Source: CALXOD01 sp964402715 (lineage in GTDB: Bacteria > Verrucomicrobiota > Lentisphaeria > Victivallales > Victivallaceae). From it: a stretch of DNA of 64,000 bases. Positions 32,864 to 41,366 of the stretch are shown in pieces. Below the pieces are notes generated by a model. It saw nothing but the letters and a program-made list of their open reading frames with translations. It had not been told where the DNA came from and did no database searches. Within the stretch, counting starts at the first letter, position 1; each line of letters begins with the position of its first letter. Made by a program: the position numbers and the translations under genes. The stretch is from the NCBI GenBank assembly GCA_964402715.1, contig CAYODJ010000007.1, forward strand, positions 1-64,000, given 5' to 3'.

Positions 32864-34150
32864 ATGCGGATCCGGTGTGCATTCTGTGCGGCGTGCGCCG
32901 CCGTTATTCTCTCCTCTTCTCCGCGCGCGTCGGCGGTCGATGGCGCGGTTCAGGACGACGCTCTGCGCGCGGCGGCGCTGCGGGGAGAGGCGGACGCGCA
33001 GCTGCGGCTCGGGAACGAGTTCTTCCACGGCCGCGGCCGGGCGAAGAACGCCGGGCTCGCGGTCTACTGGTACAGGAAAGCGGCCGCCGCCGGCAACGCG
33101 GAGGCCCGCTACAATCTCGGCGTATGCATGGAGAACGGCGCCGGGGTCTCCGCCTCCAGGGCTGGAGCCTACCGGGAGTACGCGCGCGCTGCGGAGCTCG
33201 GTCTCGCCCCGGCGAGATTCCGGCAGGCGATGCTCCTTCTCACGGGAGTGCCGCCGGAGTCGCGGCAGGACGGGGCGTCCGGCGTGAGCGCCGACCCGGA
33301 GCAGGCGAAAGCCTGGCTGCGGGAGCTCTCGGACTCCGGATTCATGCCCGCCAGACGCGAACTGGCGGCGCTGACGCTGGACAAGAACCCGGAGGAGCGC
33401 GATCCCGGGGAGTTGAAGGAGGCTCTGGCGCTGCTTGAGGACGCGGCGGCGGCGGGAGACGCGGGCGCCATGCGCCTTCTCGCCGACTGCTGCTACGGAG
33501 GCATCGGCATGGAGAAGGACCATCGTCGCATGCTGGTCCTGCTGCAGAAAGCCGCCGGACTGGGCGACGCCGAGGCGGCCGGCAAGCTGGCCTACTGCTA
33601 CGAAAACGGAGTCGGGGTCGAGGCCGACGAGAAGAAGGCTTTCCAGTGGCTGCGTGTCGCGGCGGACGCCGGGCTGGCGATGGCCGTGGCGAAGCTCGGC
33701 GAGTATTACTGGAACGGGAGGCAGGTTCCGCAGGACGTGCCGAAGGCGGTGGAGCTCTACCGCGCGGCCGCCGAACTCGGAAACGGCTACGCGCTGTTCA
33801 GGCTCGGCGTGTGCGCGGCCGAGGGCATCGGCCTGGCGCGGAGCGATCAGGACGCGTTCCGTTATTTTCTTCAATCCGCCAGGAAGGGGGATGTGAACGG
33901 CCAGATAAACCTGGCCCTGGCGTACCGCGGCGGACAGGGGCAGGCCGCCGACCCCGGAGCCGCCGCCTACTGGTTCCGGCGCGCGGCGGAGCAGGGAAGC
34001 GTCAGAGCCATGCGGGAGTACGGTCTCTGTCTGATTTCAGGCAACGGGGTCAGGCGTGATCTCCGTCAGGGGCTGAGTCTGCTGCAGCGAGCCGCCGACG
34101 CGGGCGACACGGAGGCCCGCAGACTGCTCGACGCGGCGGTTTCCCCGTGA
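32864..34150 (+). CDS. exported Sel1-repeat protein
   Basis: A 428-residue protein with a Sec signal (MRIRCAFCAACAAVILSSS, then PRASA) and about nine Sel1-like repeats, for example AVYWYRKAAAAGNAEARYNL, AFQWLRVAADAGLAMAVAKL and AAYWFRRAAEQGSVRAMREY. Sel1 repeats form TPR-like solenoids and mediate protein contacts; no enzyme domain is seen. The open frame starts at GTG 32825, which overlaps the lpxD stop, but ATG 32864 gives the signal peptide directly. It is probably in the lpxD operon. Confidence 0.82.
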   Translation: MRIRCAFCAACAAVILSSSPRASAVDGAVQDDALRAAALRGEADAQLRLGNEFFHGRGRAKNAGLAVYWYRKAAAAGNAEARYNLGVCMENGAGVSASRAGAYREYARAAELGLAPARFRQAMLLLTGVPPESRQDGASGVSADPEQAKAWLRELSDSGFMPARRELAALTLDKNPEERDPGELKEALALLEDAAAAGDAGAMRLLADCCYGGIGMEKDHRRMLVLLQKAAGLGDAEAAGKLAYCYENGVGVEADEKKAFQWLRVAADAGLAMAVAKLGEYYWNGRQVPQDVPKAVELYRAAAELGNGYALFRLGVCAAEGIGLARSDQDAFRYFLQSARKGDVNGQINLALAYRGGQGQAADPGAAAYWFRRAAEQGSVRAMREYGLCLISGNGVRRDLRQGLSLLQRAADAGDTEARRLLDAAVSP

Positions 34151-34166
34151 TTTCGGCCGTCGGGTC

Positions 34167-34195
34167 TTGGCAATGCGCGGACGACGGTATACATT
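34167..34195 (+). promoter_or_regulatory. promoter of the BamE-like lipoprotein gene
   Basis: TTGGCA (34167-34172), a 17-base spacer and TACATT (34190-34195); an alternative TATACA -10 starts 2 bases earlier. Confidence 0.45.
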
Positions 34196-34242
34196 AACCC
34201 GGCGGCGGACTTGTCCCGCGCCGCGTACAGGAGCAGCGTCTT

Positions 34243-34827
34243 TTGAACACATTTAAAATTCTGTCGTTATTGTCCGGCGCACTGGCGGCGGCGTTGTCCG
34301 TGGCCGGCTGCACGTCGCACGTCCTCGTGTCGGAGGTGCTGCAGCAGCCGGTCGACGCCCCGGTCTACACGAAGTTCAACCTCTGGTACTCCGACCCGTC
34401 GGACATCCCGTCGGCGAACGTGCAGCAGGGACTTTTCCTGCCGGCCGGCACCGAGGTGACGCCGGAGTCGGCCACGGAGGACGAGCTGGTTTTTTCGGAC
34501 GGGAGCGGCGCGCGTTACACGATTTCGTTCGATCCGGGCATGCACATGTGCCCCATGCGCGAATTCATCCGCATGTTCCTGACGCTGGATCCTCCGGAGA
34601 AGCTGTTCGAGGAGGTGCGTCCGGAGTTCTTCCCGTACATCCAGAGGGGCGAGGTGGTGCCGGGCATGTCGAGGCAGGAGGTGCTGCTGTCCTACGGTCC
34701 TCCTCCCGCGTGCCGGACGCCGAGTCTGCGCAACGAGACGTGGATCTACTGGATCGCGCCCGATCAGACCATCAGGGTGGTGTTCCGCAACGACAGGGTG
34801 CGCAACATCGTCAACGTAAATGAATGA
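34243..34827 (+). CDS. BamE/SmpA-OmlA-like outer-membrane lipoprotein
   Basis: A 194-residue lipoprotein with TTG start; AGGAG lies about 10 bases before. The signal ends in ALSVAGC, a lipobox. The C-terminal part, about residues 140-190, has a BamE-like pattern: GEVVPGMSRQEVLLSYGPP, then TWIYWIAPDQTIRVVFRNDRV. BamE stabilises the outer-membrane beta-barrel assembly machine, but this protein has a long extra N-terminal domain and may instead be another member of the same fold. It has its own promoter and converges on xseB. Confidence 0.75.
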   Translation: MNTFKILSLLSGALAAALSVAGCTSHVLVSEVLQQPVDAPVYTKFNLWYSDPSDIPSANVQQGLFLPAGTEVTPESATEDELVFSDGSGARYTISFDPGMHMCPMREFIRMFLTLDPPEKLFEEVRPEFFPYIQRGEVVPGMSRQEVLLSYGPPPACRTPSLRNETWIYWIAPDQTIRVVFRNDRVRNIVNVNE

Positions 34828-34846
34828 AGGCGGGGCCGGTTCCGGA

Positions 34847-35119
34847 TCACTCGGAGTCTTCGCCCTGGGGCGTCGCGTCCGGAGTGAAGTCCTGCCACTC
34901 GCCCGACTGCCCGTCGTCCTTGGAGAGGATCTTGATTTTCCGTTCCATGGCGCCGAGCCGGGCGCGGCAGAGGTTCAGCAGACGGCTGCCGGTCTCGTAG
35001 TCGGAGATCATGTTTTCCAGCGGCAGATTGCCGCTTTCCATTTTCGCAACGAGTTGCTGAAGGCGGGAGATTGCTTCCTCGAATGTCAGTTTTTCGAATT
35101 CCTTATTCGTCGCGGTCAT
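34847..35119 (-). CDS. xseB: exodeoxyribonuclease VII small subunit
   Basis: A 90-residue protein with the XseB pattern: FEKLTFEEAISRLQQLVAKM, then ESGNLPLENMISDYETGSRL and a C-terminal helix rich in Arg/Lys before an acidic tail. It binds XseA and is needed for degradation of single-stranded DNA. ATG 35119 is preceded by AAGGAG at 8 bases; the frame upstream is not family-like. xseA is not adjacent, which is unusual though not rare. Confidence 0.88.
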   Translation of the reverse strand: MTATNKEFEKLTFEEAISRLQQLVAKMESGNLPLENMISDYETGSRLLNLCRARLGAMERKIKILSKDDGQSGEWQDFTPDATPQGEDSE

Positions 35120-35214
35120 GTCTCGCTTCTCCTTGATTTCAATGCAGGGCGGGGGAAAGCTACCGCCGCCGCGTCTCTTTGTCAAGTGGATCACCGGGGA
35201 TTTTGCAGGAGATC

Positions 35215-36600
35215 ATGAAAAAGGCAGATTCCGCGCAGCGTGAGAACGGCGCGTCCGGCGACATGGTGTTCGCGGTCAGTCTGGGATGTCCCAAGAACCT
35301 GGTGGACACCGAGGTCATGATGGGATCTCTGTCCGCTTCTGGATACCGGCTGACGCTCGACGCGGAGGCGGCCTCCGTCTATCTGATCAACACCTGCGCC
35401 TTTCTGCCGGAGGCGCGGGAGGAGGCCTACGGCGCCATCCGCGACGCGGTCCGCTGGAAGAAGCGCGGAGCCGGCCGCCGCATCGTGGTGGCCGGCTGTC
35501 TGCCGGAGAGGGAGAGGGACGGTTCGCTGCGCGCCCGGTTCCCGCAGGTGGACTTCTGGACGAGGGTGGACGCGATACCGCGGCTGGCCGCGACGCTCGG
35601 CGGCGCCGCGCCGCCGGAATGCGGAGGTCCGCCGGAGTTCATGGCGGATCACACCATGCCGCGGCTGCTGCTGACGATGAGACATGTGGCCTATCTCAAG
35701 ATTGCGGACGGATGCGACAACCGCTGCGCCTACTGTTCGATCCCGGGAATCCGGGGGAGGCTGAGAAGCCGTCCCGCCGCGTCGGTGCTGCTCGAGGCGC
35801 ACCGTCTGATCGAGAGGGGCGTGCGCGAGCTGGTGGTGGTGGCGCAGGACGTCACCGCCTACGGACATGATCGCCCGGCGGACGGGGAGAATCTCGCATG
35901 TCTGATCCGCGCCCTGGACGCGCTGGACGGAGACTTCCGCGTGAGGCTGCTCTACACGCATCCGGCGCATTACACGGCGGATTTCATAAGGGCGGTCGCC
36001 GGAAGCGGGCATGTGACGCCGTATCTCGACATCCCGCTGCAGCACATCAACGACGGGATTCTCCGCAGGATGGGCCGCGGGGCCGGCCGCCTCCGCGTGG
36101 AGAAACTTCTGCGGACGCTGCGGGACAGCATCCCCGGACTGGTGCTGCGCACCACGTTCATCGCGGGACTTCCGGGGGAGACGGACGCGGAATTCGAGGA
36201 ACTGGCCGCGTTCATGCGGGAACAGCGTTTCGAGAGATGCGGAATTTTCATCTTCTCCCCGGAGGAGGGGACGCCTGCGGCGGCGATGCCGCGGCAGGTG
36301 CCTTTCGAGGTCGCGGCGGAACGCGGCAGAGAGCTGATGCGGATGCAGCGGAAAATCATGCTGTCCCGCAACCGCGAGTGGATCGGCCGCACCGACCGCG
36401 TGCTGGTCGACGCCGTCGAAGGAGACATGGCGTTCGGCAGGGGGACCGCGGACGCGCCGGACATAGACGACCGCGTGGTGATTTCTGACGGCGGAGGCTT
36501 GAAAGCCGGAAATTTTTATGATATAGTCATAACCGGGGCGGACGCGTATGAATTCCGCGGCCGCCGCAGGACCGGGACGGACGGAGACGGCGCTGACTGA
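35215..36600 (+). CDS. rimO: ribosomal protein S12 methylthiotransferase RimO
   Basis: A 461-residue radical SAM enzyme that methylthiolates Asp88 of S12. The N-terminal MTTase domain contains VSLGCPKNLVDTEVMMG and YLINTCAFLPEAREE and a Cys in VVAGCLPER. The radical SAM motif is CDNRCAYCSIPGIRG, followed by VVAQDVTAYG, YLDIPLQHIND and a C-terminal TRAM-like domain. The GCPKN motif and the YLDIPLQH phrase mark the MTTase family, and the N-terminus points to RimO rather than MiaB. ATG 35215 has AGGAG very close (3 bases); ATG 35263 is an alternative. It is 18 bases from pgsA. Confidence 0.92.
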   Translation: MKKADSAQRENGASGDMVFAVSLGCPKNLVDTEVMMGSLSASGYRLTLDAEAASVYLINTCAFLPEAREEAYGAIRDAVRWKKRGAGRRIVVAGCLPERERDGSLRARFPQVDFWTRVDAIPRLAATLGGAAPPECGGPPEFMADHTMPRLLLTMRHVAYLKIADGCDNRCAYCSIPGIRGRLRSRPAASVLLEAHRLIERGVRELVVVAQDVTAYGHDRPADGENLACLIRALDALDGDFRVRLLYTHPAHYTADFIRAVAGSGHVTPYLDIPLQHINDGILRRMGRGAGRLRVEKLLRTLRDSIPGLVLRTTFIAGLPGETDAEFEELAAFMREQRFERCGIFIFSPEEGTPAAAMPRQVPFEVAAERGRELMRMQRKIMLSRNREWIGRTDRVLVDAVEGDMAFGRGTADAPDIDDRVVISDGGGLKAGNFYDIVITGADAYEFRGRRRTGTDGDGAD

Positions 36601-36618
36601 AGCTCTCGAGGACGACGG

Positions 36619-37236
36619 ATGAATTTGCCGAACATACTGACGATGGGGCGGATAGTGGTGGTGATGATATTCGTCGTCCTTGCGGCCAACGCGGGCAAGG
36701 TCTTCTTCCCCGACGGAAACATGCCGGACAGGATTCTGATCATCCGCATGAGCGCCTACACGCTGGCGATTCTGGCCGGCGTGACCGACCTTCTGGACGG
36801 CTACCTCGCCAGGAAGTGGAAGCAGACCACCGACTTCGGCGCACTGATGGATCCTCTGGCGGACAAGATATTCATCACGGCGACGATGCTGATGGCGGTC
36901 GAATATCAGCTGATGGCCGCGTGGATAGCCGTGCTGGTGATCAGCCGCGAGTTCATGGTGACCGGGCTGCGGACGATCGCCGCCAGACGCGGAATCGTCA
37001 TTCCGGCGGATCGCTGGGGGAAACTGAAGACTTCCCTGCAGATGCTGATGCTGGCGTTGGCCGGGGCGTCGTGGGTCGGCTGGTTCGATCTGCACCGCAC
37101 GGTGGTCGCGGGAATCCGTCTGTGGAACATCTGGATGATTTTCCTCATCGGGGTCGTGTCGGTGACGGTGTTCTCCGGCGTCGGCTACTTCGTCCGCTAC
37201 CGCGGCGTCTACATGGGCGACTCCGGGAGCGCCTGA
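36619..37236 (+). CDS. pgsA: CDP-diacylglycerol-glycerol-3-phosphate 3-phosphatidyltransferase
   Basis: A 205-residue inner-membrane enzyme of the CDP-alcohol phosphatidyltransferase family that makes phosphatidylglycerol phosphate. The signature DGYLARKWKQTTDFGALMDP (DGxxAR...GxxxDxxxD) lies near residues 59-79, and several membrane helices flank it. GAGGACGACGG lies before the ATG. It follows rimO at 18 bases and is followed by a hairpin and T run. Length typical. Confidence 0.93.
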   Translation: MNLPNILTMGRIVVVMIFVVLAANAGKVFFPDGNMPDRILIIRMSAYTLAILAGVTDLLDGYLARKWKQTTDFGALMDPLADKIFITATMLMAVEYQLMAAWIAVLVISREFMVTGLRTIAARRGIVIPADRWGKLKTSLQMLMLALAGASWVGWFDLHRTVVAGIRLWNIWMIFLIGVVSVTVFSGVGYFVRYRGVYMGDSGSA

Positions 37237-37241
37237 CACGC

Positions 37242-37282
37242 CCGCCGGCGCCGGCCGGCGGTTTCCTCCCGTGTTTTTTTTT
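37242..37282 (+). terminator. probable terminator after pgsA
   Basis: A 7-bp GC stem CCGCCGG (37242-37248) / CCGGCGG (37255-37261), then TTT and, 12 bases further, nine T residues (37274-37282). Confidence 0.5.
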
Positions 37283-37330
37283 CAGCGTCTTCTTCTTCGC
37301 GCCGCCGCCGCGGACGCGGTGTTCGGACAG

Positions 37331-37359
37331 TTGCAATGATGCGGTTGTTGAGCTAAATT
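37331..37359 (+). promoter_or_regulatory. promoter of the hexosamine salvage cassette
   Basis: TTGCAA (37331-37336), a 17-base spacer and TAAATT (37354-37359). A second TATATC at 37398-37403 without a clear -35 box is an alternative -10. Confidence 0.6.
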
Positions 37360-37419
37360 AGTGGAATTCTGTGTCGTGACTTCTTGTTTTTGCACAGTAT
37401 ATCACACGGAGTGGAAGCG

Positions 37420-38331
37420 ATGGATGTGACGCTGCTGGTGCTCGCCGCCGGCATGGGCAGCCGGTACGGCGGCCTGAAGCAACTGGAGCGGGTCGGACCG
37501 TCGGGCGAGACGCTGATGGACTACTCCGTGTACGACGCGGTCCGCGCCGGCTTCGCCAGGGTGGTGTTCGTCATCAGGAAGGACATGGAGCGGGAATTCT
37601 GCGGCGCGGTGCTCGACAGGTACGCGGGCGCGGTCGACGTCGCTTACGTGTTTCAGTCGCCGGACGATCTTCCCGGCGGCTTCTCCGCGCCCGCGGGGCG
37701 CGTCAAGCCGTGGGGGACGGGACAGGCCGTCTACGCGGCCAGGAAGGCGCTGAACGGGCCTTTCGCCGTGATCAATGCGGACGACTTCTACGGGGCGGAG
37801 AGTTTTTCAAAACTGGCCTCGCATCTGAGAAACTGCAGACAGGACGCGCCGGTCGACTGCTGCATGTGCGGCTTCACCATGAGGAACACGCTGTCTCCGA
37901 ACGGTCCGGTGTCCAGGGGCATCTGCCGCGTGGACCGGGAGTGGAATCTGATCGGCGTCACGGAGCACACGAAACTGGCGGAGAGCGGGCCGGGAACGGT
38001 CGTGAGCAGTCTGCCGGACGGAGGCGAGGAGCTCTTCACCGGGGACGAGATCGTGTCGATGAACTGCTGGGGTTTCGCGCCGTCGCTGTTCGACGGGCTG
38101 GAGCGGCTGCTGTCGGAGTTTCTGAGGAGGCACGGAACGGAACCCGGGCGCGAGTTCTACATTCCGGACGCGGTCGCGGATCTGATCGCCGACAGGAGCG
38201 CGTCGGTGCGCGTGCTGCCCACCGGGGGGAAATGGCTGGGCGTCACCTACAGGGAGGATCTTCCCCGGGCGTCGGCGGAGATTCGGCGGCTGGTTTCCGC
38301 CGGAGTCTACCCGGACAGGCTGTTTTCATAA
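37420..38331 (+). CDS. sugar nucleotidyltransferase (NTP_transferase family)
   Basis: A 303-residue Rossmann-like nucleotidyltransferase. The N-terminal VLAAGMGSRYGGLKQLERVG is the nucleotide-binding loop; AVINADDFYGAESF is the metal-binding Asp region. It probably activates a hexosamine 1-phosphate with a nucleoside triphosphate. The next gene is a hexosamine 1-kinase, which would make its substrate. ATG 37420 is preceded by GGAG at 8 bases. First gene of a four-gene unit ending at nagB. Confidence 0.85.
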   Translation: MDVTLLVLAAGMGSRYGGLKQLERVGPSGETLMDYSVYDAVRAGFARVVFVIRKDMEREFCGAVLDRYAGAVDVAYVFQSPDDLPGGFSAPAGRVKPWGTGQAVYAARKALNGPFAVINADDFYGAESFSKLASHLRNCRQDAPVDCCMCGFTMRNTLSPNGPVSRGICRVDREWNLIGVTEHTKLAESGPGTVVSSLPDGGEELFTGDEIVSMNCWGFAPSLFDGLERLLSEFLRRHGTEPGREFYIPDAVADLIADRSASVRVLPTGGKWLGVTYREDLPRASAEIRRLVSAGVYPDRLFS

Positions 38332-38361
38332 ATTTCTGCGACAGACGTGCGGGATTGCGGC

Positions 38362-39459
38362 ATGACCCAGAAGAAACTCAGAAACATCTGCGAACAGTTC
38401 AAGATCTATGGAGACTACGTGGTGTCGGTTCCGTTCGGGACCGGGCATATCAACGACACCTATCAGGTCACCTATGATCAGGGCGGCGTCCGGCTGCACT
38501 ACACTCTTCAGCGCATCAATCAGAACGTCTTCCATCATCCCGTGCAGGTGATGGAGAACATCGACAGAGTCACCCAGCACGTGCTGCGCAAGATCCGGGC
38601 CAGCGGGCAGAACACGCGGAAGCGCACCATCCGGCTGCTGGAGTCCAGGGCGGGGCTGCCCTATGTCCAGGATTCCGACGGGGAGTACTGGCGGATGTAC
38701 ATCTTCATCGAGAACGCGCGCACGTACGACGTGCTCGAAAGCGCCGATCAGGCGTATCAGGCGGCCCGCACTTTCGGGATATTCCAGCTGGATCTCGTCG
38801 ATCTCCCCGGGCCGCGTCTGCACGAGACGATCATCGATTTCCACAACACTCCCAAGCGGATCGAAACGCTGAAGAAAGTCGTCGCCGCGGATCCCTGCGG
38901 CCGGGTGAAGTCGGTGCACCGCGAGATTGATTTCGCGCTCTCCCGCAGCGACGAGGCGGGACTGCTGCTGCGGCTCAACGCCGAGGGTCTGATTCCGGAA
39001 CGGATCACCCACAACGACACGAAGCTGAACAACGTGCTCGTCGACGACGTCTCGGGGCAGGGAATCTGCGTGATCGACCTGGACACGGTCATGCCCGGAC
39101 TGGCGAACTACGACTTCGGCGACATGGTGCGCTCGGGCACCAGTCCCGTCGCCGAGGACGAGCGCAATCTCGAGCTGGTCACCATGCAGTTTCCGATGTT
39201 CGAGGCTCTGCTGCGGGGCTACATGTCGACTGCGGGAAAGTTTCTGCTCCCCGAGGAGCGGGAGCAGCTGCCTTTCTCCGGAAAGCTCGTCGCGCTGGAG
39301 CTGGGGGTGAGGTTCCTCACCGACTATCTGGAGGGGGATGTCTATTTCAAGACGGATCGCGACAATCATAATCTGGATCGCTGCCGGACACAGTTCAAAC
39401 TGATGGAGTCCATGGAGGCGCAGTTCGATAAGATGCACGCCCTGCTGAGATCTCTCTAG
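38362..39459 (+). CDS. NahK-like N-acetylhexosamine 1-kinase (APH-fold phosphotransferase)
   Basis: A 365-residue phosphotransferase of the aminoglycoside-kinase fold. The catalytic motif ITHNDTKLNNVLVD (HxDxxxxN type) and the metal-binding ICVIDLDTVMPGLANYDFGD are clear, along with FGTGHINDTYQV near the N-terminus. The same features occur in NahK, which phosphorylates GlcNAc and GalNAc at C1 in lacto-N-biose and mucin-sugar use. ATG 38362 is preferred over GTG 38347. Its neighbours, a nucleotidyltransferase, an epimerase and NagB, support a hexosamine substrate, though this was not tested. Confidence 0.8.
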   Translation: MTQKKLRNICEQFKIYGDYVVSVPFGTGHINDTYQVTYDQGGVRLHYTLQRINQNVFHHPVQVMENIDRVTQHVLRKIRASGQNTRKRTIRLLESRAGLPYVQDSDGEYWRMYIFIENARTYDVLESADQAYQAARTFGIFQLDLVDLPGPRLHETIIDFHNTPKRIETLKKVVAADPCGRVKSVHREIDFALSRSDEAGLLLRLNAEGLIPERITHNDTKLNNVLVDDVSGQGICVIDLDTVMPGLANYDFGDMVRSGTSPVAEDERNLELVTMQFPMFEALLRGYMSTAGKFLLPEEREQLPFSGKLVALELGVRFLTDYLEGDVYFKTDRDNHNLDRCRTQFKLMESMEAQFDKMHALLRSL

Positions 39460-39474
39460 GGCAACGGAGGATGT

Positions 39475-40392
39475 ATGCGTGTTCTGATTACAGGAGGCGC
39501 CGGATTCATCGGCAGCCATATCGCCGAGCATTTTCAGGGGACGGCGGAGGTCCGCGTGCTGGACAATCTGCGTTCCGGATCGCAGGCCAACCTGGCCTCG
39601 ATGAAGGTCGAATTCATGCAGGGCGACGTTCGGGACAGGACGGCCGTCGCGGCGGCTGTGGACGGAGTCGACTACGTGTTCCACCTGGCCGCGATGAGCA
39701 GCGTGCCGGAGTCGATGCAGAAGATCATGGAATGCGTCGAGGTGAACGTGCAGGGGACGGTGATCGTGCTCGAGGAGGCGGCGCGCGCCGGCGTGAAGAA
39801 GCTCTGCTTCAGTTCCAGCGCGGCCGTGTACGGCGGCGGCGACGGGACGCCCAGGCGGGAGACGATGACTCCGGCTCCGAAAAGTCCCTACGCGATCACC
39901 AAGCTCGACGGGGAGTACTACTGCGGCCTGTTCACCGACTCCGGGCGTCTGCGGACGGTCTGTCTCCGTTATTTCAACGTCTTCGGCCCGAGGCAGAATC
40001 CCGGCAGCAGCTACGCCGCGGCGATCCCGATTTTCGCGTCGAACGCCGCCGCCGGGAGGCCGATCGAGATCTACGGAGACGGCGAGCAGACGCGGGATTT
40101 CATCTATGTGAAGGACGTCGCGGCGGCCAACGCCTTTTTCGCCATGAACGAGCGCACCGGAGTGTACAACGTCGGATACGGCGGCGGGACGTCCGTCAAC
40201 AGTCTGCTGTGCGAGGTGCTGCGGCTTACGGGATCCGGTTCGCGGGTGTCGTATCTGCCGGAACGCGCGGGGGACATCCGCTTCTCCACCGCGGACGTGA
40301 GCAAGCTGCGCGCGACGGGTTTCCGGACGGCGCATACGTTCGAGGACGGGTTGCGAACCACGGTCGAGTATTTCACCAGGGGAAATCGCTAG
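39475..40392 (+). CDS. NAD-dependent nucleotide-sugar epimerase (UDP-hexose/N-acetylhexosamine 4-epimerase type)
   Basis: A 305-residue extended SDR enzyme: GGAGFIGSHIAEHF (NAD site), VFHLAAMSSVPES, the catalytic SSSAAVYGGG and YAITKLDGEYY (YxxxK), and FNVFGPRQNPGS typical of WbpP/GalE-like 4-epimerases. It probably interconverts UDP-GlcNAc and UDP-GalNAc or the non-acetylated sugars. It lies 15 bases after the kinase gene with GGAGG upstream, so is co-transcribed with it. This specificity is inferred from the neighbours and motif family. Confidence 0.87.
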   Translation: MRVLITGGAGFIGSHIAEHFQGTAEVRVLDNLRSGSQANLASMKVEFMQGDVRDRTAVAAAVDGVDYVFHLAAMSSVPESMQKIMECVEVNVQGTVIVLEEAARAGVKKLCFSSSAAVYGGGDGTPRRETMTPAPKSPYAITKLDGEYYCGLFTDSGRLRTVCLRYFNVFGPRQNPGSSYAAAIPIFASNAAAGRPIEIYGDGEQTRDFIYVKDVAAANAFFAMNERTGVYNVGYGGGTSVNSLLCEVLRLTGSGSRVSYLPERAGDIRFSTADVSKLRATGFRTAHTFEDGLRTTVEYFTRGNR

Positions 40393-40446
40393 GCGTCCCC
40401 GCGCCTTTCGATCCTGCGTCAACAAACAAAAAGCAAGGTGAGGAAA

Positions 40447-41238
40447 ATGGAAGTAGTCATTCGCCCGACCACCGAATCCGCAGTCAAACTGACCGCCACA
40501 CTGATCGCCGACGCGCTCAGGGCGAAGCCGAACATCTGCCTCGGACTCGCCACGGGGCGGACCATGGAGGCCGTCTACGCCGAGCTCGCCAGGATGCACA
40601 GGCAGGAGTATCTCGACTTCTCGCTCGCGCGCTCCTTCAATCTGGACGAATACATCGGTCTCGGGCCGGACAACAAGAACTCGTACCGGTATTACATGAA
40701 CTACCACCTGTTCAACAACATCAACATCGACAAGCGCAACACATGTCTGCCCAACGGTCTGACCGACGACATCGAGCACGAGGGCGAGCGCTACGAACAG
40801 GCGATCCGGGACGCCGGCGGCATCGACATCCAGCTGCTCGGCATCGGCCGCGACGGCCACATCGGTTTCAACGAGCCGCTGTCCTCGCTGGCGTCCCGCA
40901 CCCGCGCCAAGGCGCTGACGCCGGAGACTTTCGCGCAGAATTCGCCTCTCTTCGACCGTCCGGAGGACATGCCCAAACGCGCTTTCACCATGGGGGTCGG
41001 CACCATTCTGGACGCGCGCAACATCATCATGCTGGTGACGGGCAGCGAGAAGGCGAAAATCCTGGCCGCCGCGGTGGAGGGACCGGTCACGTCCATGATT
41101 TCCGCCACGGCGCTGCAGCTGCATCCGCGGGCCGTGGTGGTGGCCGACGAGGAGGCCGGAGCCCTGCTCAAGGGGCGCGAGTATTACGACTGGATTTTCC
41201 AGAACGAGCCGAAATGGTCGGCGTACAAGAATATCTGA
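40447..41238 (+). CDS. nagB: glucosamine-6-phosphate deaminase
   Basis: A 263-residue NagB that turns GlcN-6-P into fructose-6-P and ammonia, the entry of amino sugars to glycolysis. Visible: GLATGRTMEAVYAELA, NLDEYIGLG, the catalytic-site GIGRDGHIGFNEPLSS, and a C-terminal tail ending EPKWSAYKN. The active-site Asp/His/Glu region is intact. ATG 40447 (after AAGGTGAGG) is preferred over GTG 40438. It ends the salvage unit and is followed by a strong terminator. Confidence 0.95.
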   Translation: MEVVIRPTTESAVKLTATLIADALRAKPNICLGLATGRTMEAVYAELARMHRQEYLDFSLARSFNLDEYIGLGPDNKNSYRYYMNYHLFNNINIDKRNTCLPNGLTDDIEHEGERYEQAIRDAGGIDIQLLGIGRDGHIGFNEPLSSLASRTRAKALTPETFAQNSPLFDRPEDMPKRAFTMGVGTILDARNIIMLVTGSEKAKILAAAVEGPVTSMISATALQLHPRAVVVADEEAGALLKGREYYDWIFQNEPKWSAYKNI

Positions 41239-41260
41239 ACCGACGGCGGAAGCCGCGACG

Positions 41261-41299
41261 CGGAAGAGAGGATTTCACACGTCTTCTCTTCCGTTTTTT
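41261..41299 (+). terminator. Rho-independent terminator after nagB
   Basis: A 9-bp perfect stem CGGAAGAGA (41261-41269) / TCTCTTCCG (41285-41293), then six T residues (41294-41299). Confidence 0.88.
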
Positions 41300-41366
41300 C
41301 AATCCCGTGCAGGACCGTCTCCGGTCCTGAGCGCGAACGGGGCAATCCGGAAGGATCTGGTGTTCA

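Noticed and set aside
37393..37403. TATATC at 37398 as the main promoter of the hexosamine unit
   Set aside because: No -35 box lies at 16-18 bases upstream; the TTGCAA/TAAATT pair 45 bases earlier is better.
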